A stretch of 48,908 bases of DNA from a virus. Positions within the stretch are counted from its first letter, which is position 1. Each line of letters opens with the position of its first letter. Positions 23,240-30,387 of the stretch are shown piece after piece. Position numbers and translations under genes: made by a program. Under the pieces are notes generated by a model. It was not told where the DNA came from. It saw only the letters and a program-made list of their open reading frames with translations, and searched no databases. The DNA is taken from the IMG/VR virus record IMGVR_UViG_3300041411_000157, positions 1 through 48,908 of that record. One strand, written 5' to 3'.

Positions 23240-23332
23240 TTATTTCTCCGATAGTCCGTTATGAAACAGGCAGCAGGCGACTACTCCCGTGAGGATCGAC
23301 AGCAGCGGCCAGTAAGCGATGAACGTCAGCAT
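23240..23332 (-). CDS. Small membrane peptide
   Basis: A 30-residue frame with a single hydrophobic helix (LTFIAYWPLLSILTGVVACC). GAGG lies upstream and it overlaps the end of the HTH gene by 7 bases. A small phage membrane protein is plausible; function unknown. Confidence 0.45.
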   Translation of the reverse strand: MLTFIAYWPLLSILTGVVACCLFHNGLSEK

Positions 23333-23631
23333 GATTGAGCCCTCGTTGCCCTGATCCACGTTTGGAAGGTCTGCCGACAAAAGCCGATATGCGCCTCGAT
23401 GTCGTCCCACTTCGTACCCTTGGCGCGCATATCCAGCGCCATGTTCAGGTACTCGTCGGTGAGTTCGCGTTTGCGGCCCTTGTTGCCGAGCACGATCCCG
23501 GCATGGTTCAGGTAGCGCACGACGGTTGGGTATGAACACCCTGCGGCCTTGGCAATGGCGCCGATTTCATGCCCCGCTGCGTGCATCGTGAAAATCAGCC
23601 CGACCGAGTCAGGCGATAACTTGGCTGTCAT
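23326..23631 (-). CDS. Helix-turn-helix DNA-binding protein
   Basis: A 101-residue protein. ATG 23631 (MTAKLSPDSVG) is chosen because GGAGGA is correctly spaced for it and too close to ATG 23637. It has two helix-turn-helix segments: EIGAIAKAAGCSYPTVVRYL (about 23-42) and, near the end, WDDIEAHIGFCRQTFQTW. The first resembles resolvase/transposase-type HTHs. It is probably a small regulator of the early operon. Confidence 0.6.
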   Translation of the reverse strand: MTAKLSPDSVGLIFTMHAAGHEIGAIAKAAGCSYPTVVRYLNHAGIVLGNKGRKRELTDEYLNMALDMRAKGTKWDDIEAHIGFCRQTFQTWIRATRAQSC

Positions 23632-23647
23632 GCTCATTCCTCCGCGA

Positions 23648-23887
23648 TTACTGGACAGATGCCCTTGGGGCCGGAAGTTCTTTTGTTGACTCAATGAACC
23701 CGGTTGTTTCGACGTCGCCATCCATTGCATTGATGAACAGCACCTCGACTTTTGCCGAGTCGACAAGCACCTTCGCGACCTCTGCAATTGCCTTGGCGCG
23801 TTCGATCTCCATTGGCTTATCCGGGTCTTGAAGCGCTTCGAGGGTGGCGAACAGATGGTTCCTGAGGTCAGTCATCTTGTTTTTCAT
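23648..23887 (-). CDS. Hypothetical phage protein
   Basis: A 79-residue helical protein starting with GAGG 6 bases upstream. The motif LRNHLFATLEAL then IERAKAIAEVAKVLVDSAKVEV is shared by many small phage proteins often next to HNH or HTH genes. I know no function. It overlaps the HNH gene by 20 bases. Confidence 0.6.
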   Translation of the reverse strand: MKNKMTDLRNHLFATLEALQDPDKPMEIERAKAIAEVAKVLVDSAKVEVLFINAMDGDVETTGFIESTKELPAPRASVQ

Positions 23888-24599
23888 CGGATGCCTCGGT
23901 GATCGCTTTCTTGAGTTTGCTGAGTTGGCGAATGGTGGATTTGAGTTCTGGCGGGTAGCGGTGGATGGTGTTGCGACGCATGTTTTCGGCCCGAGTGATC
24001 AGATCAAGATTGTCGATCTCGATGTTCGCGTTGTTCTTGTCGCGGAAAACGACGATGTGCCCGGGCGGCACCGCGCCGTTCGATTCTTCCCAAAGGATCA
24101 TGTGCACAGACTTCCACCGGCGCTGCGGCGGTCCGTCATCACGAATCTTGCGTTGGCGGATGCCGTCCTTGGTGACGCGCTCGGTGCCTATAGGTTGGAG
24201 CAGAAGGGCGGCTTTGCCGCTCAGTGATCCTGGCTTGAATCGGGTTTCTGCCGACCGTCCTCCAGCGGTATAACTCACGCCCTTGTTCCAAGATGTCTGC
24301 CCCTTCTGAAACCGTGTGCCGGTGCCGGGGTTGTTTTCTCGGTGCAGCCTGCATGCATGCTCGCTCGCCAGATAAGCTTCACTACGCTTTAGCCCGAGCA
24401 AATATGCCTTGTTGTAGATTGACCAATACGGGCGTTGGAAAGCCTTTATCAGTTCAGGCATTGGTGTATCCGGATAAAGCGCGCAAAGACGGCCTTCGTC
24501 TTCTGTGGTCCACGGCTTGCGATCTTTGGCGCGCTGTACAGGCATGCCTTCAAGGCGAGCCATTGCGCTGTCAAACGCCTGTTGGGCAATCTGATTCAT
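23868..24599 (-). CDS. HNH endonuclease with SANT/Myb-like N-terminus
   Basis: A 243-residue protein. The N-terminal part (PWTTEDEGRLCALYP, about 29-43) looks like a SANT/Myb-type DNA-binding helix set. The C-terminal part has the HNH core: SVHMILWEESNG, PPGHIVVFRDKN, IEIDNLDLITRAENMRRN (about 165-210). It follows GAGG. Free-standing HNH nucleases of this type can be homing enzymes or assist packaging; its place away from the terminase favours a selfish or accessory role. Confidence 0.75.
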   Translation of the reverse strand: MNQIAQQAFDSAMARLEGMPVQRAKDRKPWTTEDEGRLCALYPDTPMPELIKAFQRPYWSIYNKAYLLGLKRSEAYLASEHACRLHRENNPGTGTRFQKGQTSWNKGVSYTAGGRSAETRFKPGSLSGKAALLLQPIGTERVTKDGIRQRKIRDDGPPQRRWKSVHMILWEESNGAVPPGHIVVFRDKNNANIEIDNLDLITRAENMRRNTIHRYPPELKSTIRQLSKLKKAITEASDEKQDD

Positions 24600-24639
24600 G
24601 GCTTTACCTCGCCTGCTTGGGTGATATGCCGATGGGGGT

Positions 24640-25563
24640 TTAGGCAGCAGCCTGCATCGCTTCGATAATGCGTTGCCCGGCCAGTGGTGGAACCGCGTTG
24701 CCAGCCATGTGCATGGTCAGTCGATGATTGTCCGGGCGCTTCGTGTCGGCAGGAAACGACATGGCGGCAAGCGCTTCGCTCGCCGAGAGCATTCGCATCT
24801 CGTCGCCGCGCACCAGGGCCCACCGATCAAGCGTGGTAATGGTCCCTATCGGGCGCTCCAGGCTTCGGCCAGTAAGCCCAGAACCTGATCCGTAGTAAGG
24901 CATGATGAATCGGTCACCGAATCGCTCTCGACCATTCTTCACGCGCAGCAAAGTCGACTCGGCGCGCCCTGGCTTCACAACCTTGCTCCACTTGCCCGCA
25001 TCAAAGTCGATGAACGAGGAGGCTGGGACATGCTTGCGCTGGTGCAGCTGAAGATTCAGTGGGGCCTTGCTTCTGGTGCAGACCAGAAACAGGCGCACGC
25101 GGTGTTGCGGTACGCCGAGATCGGCGCAATCAACGACATGCGGGGCGATCATGTAGCCGAGTGCTGCCATTGCCTGCGACCAAGCGGGATACAAAGCCCA
25201 GGCTGTGAACTCCTCGACATTCTCCACCAGCACCACTTCGGGCCGGTGAAACTCGGCAGCAGACACAACCGCCCATGCGGTGGATCGAGATGCATCATGC
25301 TGAGCATTTCCAGACTTCTTGCCGCGCGCCTTCGAATGCCCCTGACAGCACGGCGAGGCGAGCATGATGTCGTGCGCGGGGACCTGCGACCAATCTGCCT
25401 GATGTAGATCCTGGCAAATGTGAATCGCATCAGGATGGTTGGCGCTGTGCCACTCAACGGCGACCGGCCAGTGATTGGCGGCCCAGAGAACGTCGATACC
25501 GGCGTTTCGGGCACCGGTGGACCATCCGCCAAGACCGGCGAACAAATCAATTGCAGTTGACAT
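24640..25563 (-). CDS. DNA (cytosine-5) methyltransferase, orphan
   Basis: A 307-residue C5 methyltransferase of the Dcm type, modifying host or phage DNA. Motif I DLFAGLGGWSTGA (6-18), motif IV ASPCCQGHS with catalytic Cys72, motif VI ENVEEF (114-119), motif VIII QHRVRLFLV (153-161), and a C-terminal GNAVPP are visible in the right order. ATG 25563 has GGAG. No restriction endonuclease is next to it, so it probably protects phage DNA from host enzymes. The recognition sequence cannot be read from the gene. Confidence 0.88.
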   Translation of the reverse strand: MSTAIDLFAGLGGWSTGARNAGIDVLWAANHWPVAVEWHSANHPDAIHICQDLHQADWSQVPAHDIMLASPCCQGHSKARGKKSGNAQHDASRSTAWAVVSAAEFHRPEVVLVENVEEFTAWALYPAWSQAMAALGYMIAPHVVDCADLGVPQHRVRLFLVCTRSKAPLNLQLHQRKHVPASSFIDFDAGKWSKVVKPGRAESTLLRVKNGRERFGDRFIMPYYGSGSGLTGRSLERPIGTITTLDRWALVRGDEMRMLSASEALAAMSFPADTKRPDNHRLTMHMAGNAVPPLAGQRIIEAMQAAA

Positions 25564-25613
25564 TTTGTGCTCCAAAATCAGGTGCGGGGAGAGCGGTTTT
25601 CTGGTCGGCCCTG

Positions 25614-26483
25614 TCAGAGCGCTCCGCTAACCCGCTCATACTCGGAGTCAAGCAGCGAGTCGTCTTGATCTTCATCGGTGGCCGCCGACAAAAAGGCCGT
25701 GACGATCGGAGCGACGGCCTTGGCCTGAGTGATCAGGAACAAATGCCCGTCGTCGATGACGTGCAGTTCGGAGTTCGGAATCAGGTTGGCCAGGATGCGC
25801 ATGTTGACCAGCGGGATCAGTGGGTCATCGTTGCCGGCCAGGACCAGGGTCGGCTGCTTGATTCGGTGCAGCCAGTGGATTGAAGTCCACCAGTAAACAG
25901 CCGCCATCTGGTAGTAATAACCTCGGCCGCCTGCCGACTTCATCTTGCTGGCGTGAGCGGTGGCCAGCGTTTTGTCGTATCTGAACGATCCGCCGTAGAT
26001 GTCCGGCGCGATCTCCGCCCCGTGCTCGGGGTTGGTGTAGCGCAGCGGACTGGCCATCAGCGCCAGGACTTTCGGGGATGGCGGGACGCTGAGCACGCCG
26101 GCCGAAGTCGCAGCCAGGATCAGCTTGCCGCAGCGCTTCGGGTGATCGTGAGCGAACTGCTGGGCGAGAAAGCCGCCCCATGAAACGCCGATCACATTGA
26201 CCTGATCGTATTCGAGCGCATCCAGCATCTTGGCGACGGTCCTAGATAGGCCCTTGAAGCTGTATGGCAGGAGCGGAGCAGGAGAGCCGCCAACGCCCGG
26301 AGCATCGAAAGCAATCACCTCCTGATCCGGGTCGAGCTCCTGCACGAAGGGGAGAACCAACTCAAGACTCGCGCCGATACCATTGAAGACCATCAACGGA
26401 GTCAGGTGAGGCGTGCCGGGGCGTACCGCAGTGCGGATGGATTGGCCGTCGATGTTCAGTGTGCGGAAAACAAACGCCTTCAT
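25614..26483 (-). CDS. phaZ: Alpha/beta hydrolase resembling PHA depolymerase PhaZ
   Basis: A 289-residue protein that matches, as I recall it, the Pseudomonas intracellular medium-chain polyhydroxyalkanoate depolymerase along its length: FRTLNIDGQSIRTAVRPGTP, FNGIGASLELVLPFVQ, TSIHWLHRIKQPTLVLAG. The nucleophile is Ser101 in GVSWGG, with Asp220 and His247 (DDGHLF) as partners, almost the same numbering as the known triad. The enzyme would cleave stored PHA granules to hydroxyacids in the cytoplasm; there is no signal peptide. It has its own GGAG site and shares the direction of the retroelement and methyltransferase genes. Substrate not proven. Confidence 0.82.
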   Translation of the reverse strand: MKAFVFRTLNIDGQSIRTAVRPGTPHLTPLMVFNGIGASLELVLPFVQELDPDQEVIAFDAPGVGGSPAPLLPYSFKGLSRTVAKMLDALEYDQVNVIGVSWGGFLAQQFAHDHPKRCGKLILAATSAGVLSVPPSPKVLALMASPLRYTNPEHGAEIAPDIYGGSFRYDKTLATAHASKMKSAGGRGYYYQMAAVYWWTSIHWLHRIKQPTLVLAGNDDPLIPLVNMRILANLIPNSELHVIDDGHLFLITQAKAVAPIVTAFLSAATDEDQDDSLLDSEYERVSGAL

Positions 26484-26543
26484 TCGATTGCTCCGTGCAG
26501 CCGAAATCCCGCCAGGGCGTTCAGCGCATTAAAAGGGGAAGAG

Positions 26544-27704
26544 TTATTTCTTTGGGTATGTCTTTGTCAGTGCGCCATTGACGCTGTGACCGCGTTTCAG
26601 AACGACACGAGCCAATTTCTCCCGGTCTTTTTCACTGTGGCTGGCCTGGCTGAGCAGGCCGAAATAGCTGTTGGCGGTTTCGCGAAGATCCTCGGCCGGT
26701 GCCGCAGCGGTCCGTTTGAGGGCCTGAGCCAGCGAACGCTTTCGGGTTGATCGCCGCCACGGCTTGATGACGTGGCCAACGAAGTCGACGCCGCGATCTA
26801 CCGGCTGAAGGATGGTCTTCGATGGGTTTAACTTGGCGCCGAGGCTTGGCAGGAATGCTTCGACCTCTGCCAGCCAGGCGTTGAGTTGTTGCGGCGACTC
26901 ATGCAGGAACACGAAGTCATCTACGTAGCGGACGTAATGCTTGGCGCCGAGCTTGTGCTTGGCGAACTGGTCCAGCGCGTCGAGGTAGACGTTGGCGAAG
27001 AACTGCGACGACAAGTTGCCGATCGGCAGTCCGAGGTGCGCAGGTTGCGCGGTCAGGCGTTTGTGCTGCGGCACCCGGTTGAACAGATGGGCCGGACTGC
27101 GTACCTCGTAGTCTTCGCGAGGGTCGTGCATCAGGATCTGTTCAGCGAGTGCCAGCCACCACGGCTCAGTGATCTTGGCGGCGAGCTGCTTGCGCAGAAC
27201 CTCTTTGTCGATCGCGACGAAGAAGTTGGCCAGGTCGCACTTGAGGTAGAAGAGCGGCTTCGACCAGTTCTGGCTGGCGCTGCGGATCTTAGCCTCAAGC
27301 CGGGTGGCGGCGTACAACGTGCCGCGCCCAGGAATGCATGCGCAACTGTCCGCTATGAAGCTGGCGTAGAAGCGCGGTGCCACTCGGTTGTACAGAAGGT
27401 GGTGGACGACGCGATCCCGGAACGCTGCAGCCCAAACCTCGCGGGCTTTCGGTCGGGTGACCACGAAGCATATCGAGCGGCCTGGCCGGTAAGTGCCGGT
27501 GATCAGGTCGTCGTGAAGTTTGATCAAGTTGCGCTCCAAGTCCATTTCGAAAGCCAGCGCACTGGCGCTGTTGCGCTTCGTGCGGCGGCAGTCGTAGTAG
27601 GCCTGGACAAGATCGCTGAACGGGTAGGGACCAACAGTCGAATCTGCGGACGGGGCGGACACGGAGCTCGTTGTTCTTGTCGTTGTTGTTCTGATTGCCA
27701 TCAT
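26544..27704 (-). CDS. Reverse transcriptase of a diversity-generating retroelement
   Basis: A 386-residue reverse transcriptase. DGR-type motifs are clear: RRTKRNSASALAFEMDLE, RDRVVHHLLYNRVAPRFY, FYLKCDLANFF (catalytic Asp), GLPIGNLSSQFFANVYLD and YVRYVDDFVF (catalytic DD, about 248-257). It copies the template repeat RNA with errors at adenines. The conserved N-terminal domain leaves no start downstream of the template repeat, so the start (ATG 27704 or 27701) lies inside the template repeat. The first 20 or so residues (rich in Thr and Ser) are template-encoded. Confidence 0.92.
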   Translation of the reverse strand: MMAIRTTTTRTTSSVSAPSADSTVGPYPFSDLVQAYYDCRRTKRNSASALAFEMDLERNLIKLHDDLITGTYRPGRSICFVVTRPKAREVWAAAFRDRVVHHLLYNRVAPRFYASFIADSCACIPGRGTLYAATRLEAKIRSASQNWSKPLFYLKCDLANFFVAIDKEVLRKQLAAKITEPWWLALAEQILMHDPREDYEVRSPAHLFNRVPQHKRLTAQPAHLGLPIGNLSSQFFANVYLDALDQFAKHKLGAKHYVRYVDDFVFLHESPQQLNAWLAEVEAFLPSLGAKLNPSKTILQPVDRGVDFVGHVIKPWRRSTRKRSLAQALKRTAAAPAEDLRETANSYFGLLSQASHSEKDREKLARVVLKRGHSVNGALTKTYPKK

Positions 27705-27744
27705 CGAAGTTCATGTTGAATGCGTTGTTGGCGGAGCGCTGCGA
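27644..27744 (-). repeat. DGR template repeat (TR)
   Basis: 101 bases sharing fixed ends with the two variable repeats. On the coding (minus) strand it is rich in AAC codons; reading it in the target frame gives SANNAFNMNFDDGNQ then NNNDKNNELRVRPVR. The template differs from the variable repeats only at adenines (12 and 17 sites). The final 27 bases, CGAGCTCC through CCGTCCGCAG, are identical in all three copies and act as the homing-initiation (IMH-like) part. The repeat overlaps the 5' end of the reverse transcriptase frame. Confidence 0.93.
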
Positions 27745-27915
27745 CCTATCGTGCTATCTACGTCGCCAAGCCGAAGGCAGAGCCGATCAGCGAGGAAACT
27801 GCGCGAGACCTGCACGGACGCTTTAGACCGTCGGTATCTCTGATGCGCATGGCGGTGACCCAGAGGTCAGCGGCACGACCAGATTCAATTCGCACAGACC
27901 TGAAAGCCGTAACTC
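27745..27915. other. Noncoding gap between Avd-like gene and TR
   Basis: 171 bases with no convincing gene on either strand. It probably forms the leader of the template RNA, transcribed leftward from upstream. No clear promoter or terminator was seen. Confidence 0.5.
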
Positions 27916-28272
27916 TCAGGTGGCGGGCGCGGTTGGGGTGGAGCGTTTCCAGGCGTTTGCCTGTTTGCCAATCGAGGTGGTGACCTCTATTGCATTGGCA
28001 TGCTGCGGAACGCTGATGAATCGGCTCTCTTTGAAAAGCCGCATCAGGAACTCGATCACCTGGACCTTCTCGACCAGCAAGGTCAGGTGTGGGCGTTTGT
28101 CAGGCGTCGCGTTGGCCCGAGCGATCAACATCAGCACGTCGATGCACTCATCGATGACGCGCTTCCCGAGCGACTGCTTCAGGTCTCGGGGAATGTTGCG
28201 AGTGAGGTTCGTGGCCATCTGGAGCAGGCCGAGTGAAACCTTGTAGATCTGCAAGTCCGTGTGCATCGCCAT
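27916..28272 (-). CDS. avd: DGR accessory variability determinant (Avd-like)
   Basis: A 118-residue all-helical protein of the Avd / four-helix-bundle type: HTDLQIYKVSLGLLQMATN, IPRDLKQSLGKRVIDECID, RPHLTLLVEKVQVIEFLMRL. Avd forms a pentameric barrel that binds the reverse transcriptase and template RNA. The start at 28272 has GGAG 9 bases upstream. It lies between the variable gene and the template repeat, the standard DGR order. Confidence 0.85.
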   Translation of the reverse strand: MAMHTDLQIYKVSLGLLQMATNLTRNIPRDLKQSLGKRVIDECIDVLMLIARANATPDKRPHLTLLVEKVQVIEFLMRLFKESRFISVPQHANAIEVTTSIGKQANAWKRSTPTAPAT

Positions 28273-28293
28273 GGGCGCGCTCTCCAAGAGCAA

Positions 28294-28311
28294 CCGGCCG
28301 CAAGCGGCCGG
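28294..28311. other. GC-rich stem-loop after variable repeat 1
   Basis: CCGGCCGC and GCGGCCGG (8-base stem, loop AA) lie 30 bases beyond the 3' end of variable repeat 1 on the coding strand. Known DGR targets have a short hairpin or cruciform just after the variable repeat; this could serve that role. With no T tract it is a poor terminator. Confidence 0.5.
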
Positions 28312-28325
28312 ATTAAATGAGCGAA

Positions 28326-28946
28326 TTAATCAATCAATTGACTGCGGACGGGGCGGACACGGAGCTCGCTGCCCTTGCCGTAGAGGTCCTGATAGCCATC
28401 ATCGAAGTACATGAGGAATGCGTTGTTGGCGGAGCGCTGCGAAGATGACCAGTACCAGGTGTCTTTGAAGGCTTCGGCGCCACCTTCTTGGAAGGCTGCC
28501 AGCATGGTCTGAGCCGGTGATTCTTCGGTGTACAGCAGACCGACAGGCTCGCTGTTCGGGTTGTCGCCGCTGCGCCCGTACTGCCAGTTCGTTTCGGTGG
28601 TCGGTTTGAAGTGGCGATACTGCAGCTCTTGCACGTCGCGCGCCGGGATCGCCCAGTCGTTGAAGCCGCCGATATCCAGAGCCAGCACCTGCTGTGCCAG
28701 TTCGCTGCTAGCCGCTGCCATCGCCTCGGTGTTAGCGCGGCTGTTGGTGAAGCTGTCAGCACCTTCGATCTTCTCGCCATACTCGCCCCAAGCACCGCTC
28801 AGTTCGTGCGCGGCGCCGGCGGTGATGTTCAGGTAGCGCTTGCCGGTGTCCGGGTCACGGTTAATGCCGGAGAAGAACCCGCCGCCGAAGGGCTGGCCGA
28901 TTTCCGGGATGGTCACTGCTGGTGCTACTTGAGCTGCTGCGGACAT
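28326..28946 (-). CDS. DGR target protein 1 (DUF1566/C-type-lectin-like)
   Basis: A 206-residue protein whose last 40 residues contain variable repeat 1. The body has DUF1566-like, formylglycine-enzyme/lectin-fold features: GGFFSGINRDPDTGKRY, LALDIGGFNDWAIPARDVQEL (about 95-115), DTWYWSSSQRSANNAF, and the end ELRVRPVRS. Variable residues in the repeat fall at template Asn codons. ATG 28946 has AGAGG. There is no signal peptide or fibre-like stalk, so how it reaches its ligand is open; it may be a virion surface protein. Confidence 0.85.
   Translation of the reverse strand: MSAAAQVAPAVTIPEIGQPFGGGFFSGINRDPDTGKRYLNITAGAAHELSGAWGEYGEKIEGADSFTNSRANTEAMAAASSELAQQVLALDIGGFNDWAIPARDVQELQYRHFKPTTETNWQYGRSGDNPNSEPVGLLYTEESPAQTMLAAFQEGGAEAFKDTWYWSSSQRSANNAFLMYFDDGYQDLYGKGSELRVRPVRSQLID
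28342..28442 (-). repeat. DGR variable repeat 1 (VR1)
   Basis: 101 bases aligned without gaps to the template repeat. There are 12 differences, all at positions where the template coding strand has A. They change Asn codons to Leu, Tyr, Asp, Gly, Ser and others within the 3' end of target gene 1. Confidence 0.93.
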
Positions 28947-28971
28947 GATCTTTCCTCTTTTCGAAGGCAAC

Positions 28972-28991
28972 AAAAAAGGCGCTGCTGCGCC
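28972..28991 (-). terminator. Rho-independent terminator after target gene 2
   Basis: On the minus strand GGCGC, loop AGCA, GCGCC is followed by six Ts (28977-28972). It lies 32 bases after target gene 2 and 45 bases beyond variable repeat 2. It could also be the hairpin needed for target recognition at VR2. Confidence 0.75.
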
Positions 28992-29022
28992 CGGTGCCGA
29001 TCAAGAACGAATGATTGAAGGA

Positions 29023-29634
29023 TTAAATAAAGAATCTGCGGACGGGGCGGACACGGAGCTCGACGCCCTCGACGCCGTAGTGCTGAAAGCCAACAACGAA
29101 GTGCATGTAGAATGCGTAGTTGGCGGAGCGCTGCGATGAGGACCAGTAGTAGCAGTCCTGAGCGAAGACCTCAGGACAGCTCAACCAGCCCTGATACAGC
29201 TCGGCGGCGGCCGGCAGGTAGAAATCATGATGACCATCGGCCTGGTACTCGGCGCAAGCATCGGCTGCTGGATACTTCCTCTCGTCGTCGTTGCCAATCA
29301 GAACCTGGGTGTTGGTGTAGCCGTCGGTTTTGCTGAGGCCTTTCACCTCAACTCCACGGCCGCCCCACTCAAGACTGCCGACATCCCTGGCGGCGATGAT
29401 CAGGTAGTGCGCAGGAACATCGCCGCGAGCCGCAACCAGTCCGCCATTGAAGCCGCCTTGGCCGGGCCACTCAGCGCCGAGCGCTGGGATGTTGGTTGGT
29501 GCGATTGGCTGGACATTCGCCGCCGGCGGCAGCACCAGGGCAAACGTGCTGGCCAGCGCCAGCTTTGCCAGTTGTGACGCTGGCATCTTGATCGTGGTGT
29601 CACCGTGTTTGAGTGTGATCATTTCGGGTTTCAT
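29023..29634 (-). CDS. DGR target protein 2 (DUF1566/C-type-lectin-like)
   Basis: A 203-residue protein with variable repeat 2 at its C-terminus. The N-terminal 30 residues (MKPEMITLKHGDTTIKMPAS) include a predicted strand and hydrophobic helix but no clear signal peptide. The body has GGFNGGLVAARGDVPAHYLI, HHDFYLPAAAELYQG, and YYWSSSQRSANYAFYM, ending ELRVRPVRRFFI. It shares the fold signature and repeat with target 1 but differs in the N-terminal half. GAGG precedes the ATG. A terminator separates it from target gene 1. Confidence 0.85.
   Translation of the reverse strand: MKPEMITLKHGDTTIKMPASQLAKLALASTFALVLPPAANVQPIAPTNIPALGAEWPGQGGFNGGLVAARGDVPAHYLIIAARDVGSLEWGGRGVEVKGLSKTDGYTNTQVLIGNDDERKYPAADACAEYQADGHHDFYLPAAAELYQGWLSCPEVFAQDCYYWSSSQRSANYAFYMHFVVGFQHYGVEGVELRVRPVRRFFI
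29036..29136 (-). repeat. DGR variable repeat 2 (VR2)
   Basis: 101 bases, gap-free with the template. There are 17 differences, all at template adenines (coding strand). The match to the template continues 4 bases further at the 3' side (GAAT before CTGCGG on the plus strand). Confidence 0.93.
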
Positions 29635-29751
29635 GTGATACCTCGTTGGTTCCAGTCAGGCGCCGCCCTCCGTGACCGGTGGTGGCAATTTGGTTTGGGT
29701 TGGGGTATTTGTGTTCGGCCCGGCATGGAGCCGGAACCGAAGGGGTGTTGA

Positions 29752-30066
29752 ATGTCAGTTTGGAGCGAGTTGTTTTCAGGCGTGGCTGGCGGGCTGCTGG
29801 TTTTAGGGGTTCAGAAAGCTGGAGCCACTTGGTCAAATCGTCGCGATTCTGATGCTATCTATCGATGGCTGCAGAGCGAGGCCAGAGTTGAAGGCTCCCA
29901 GGACTTCAGGTCAACCCGGGCAATTGCCAGCCATACAAACCTTACCGAGGAGCGTGCTCGCTTGCTCTGCAGCACTCATCCACTTATTTATCTGTCGACT
30001 GGAACCCAGCCAGACTTGTGGACGATAAAAGAGGGCAGCCGTAATCCAAGGCACCAGATGCTGTGA
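29752..30066 (+). CDS. Small membrane-anchored winged-helix-like protein, reverse-oriented
   Basis: A 104-residue protein on the plus strand inside the leftward region. The N-terminal segment (SELFSGVAGGLLVLGV) is a likely membrane helix; residues about 35-95 (AIYRWLQSEARVE, RSTRAIASHTNLTEERARLL) resemble a winged helix with the ending TGTQPDLWTIKEG. I have seen similar short prophage proteins of unknown role. Being alone and reversed, it looks like a moron expressed separately. Confidence 0.6.
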   Translation: MSVWSELFSGVAGGLLVLGVQKAGATWSNRRDSDAIYRWLQSEARVEGSQDFRSTRAIASHTNLTEERARLLCSTHPLIYLSTGTQPDLWTIKEGSRNPRHQML

Positions 30067-30378
30067 CTATTCGTCGTTACAGACGCGCAGCGCTTCGCGG
30101 TTGTAAGCGAGCTGCAATTTTGCCGACACGTTTTCGGGGATCTCGTATTCGTGGCGCGGTGGAGTCAGAAGCGGCGCGGACTTTTGAGGCCCCATTGCAT
30201 GAAGGTGGTGAATCATCAGCGTGATGGCCTCGCCCTGCTCCTCGATGCCGCTCCAGGCCATCAACTCAGCGAGCGCTTGGCGGGTGCCGGCCATGCAATG
30301 CAGCCTGATTTCTTCCTCGCCGCGAGTCTTTCGCCTCGCCGCTGTCTTTGCCGATCGGTCTTTCTGTTCGGCTGCCAT
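30067..30378 (-). CDS. Hypothetical early protein, possible DNA-binding
   Basis: A 103-residue protein with GGAG before ATG 30378. A basic N-terminus (KDRSAKTAARRKTRG) is followed by a strand (EIRLHCMAG) and two helices, a pattern compatible with a ribbon-helix-helix protein. No named family. Confidence 0.55.
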   Translation of the reverse strand: MAAEQKDRSAKTAARRKTRGEEEIRLHCMAGTRQALAELMAWSGIEEQGEAITLMIHHLHAMGPQKSAPLLTPPRHEYEIPENVSAKLQLAYNREALRVCNDE

Positions 30379-30387
30379 GATCCACTC

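Noticed and set aside
24640-25563. Restriction-modification system
   Set aside because: Only the methyltransferase is present; the neighbouring HNH gene is separated by a short gap but resembles a free-standing nuclease, not a restriction enzyme partner.
27720-27983. Plus-strand frame across the template repeat
   Set aside because: It is antisense to the DGR, lacks a ribosome site and has a shadow-like composition.
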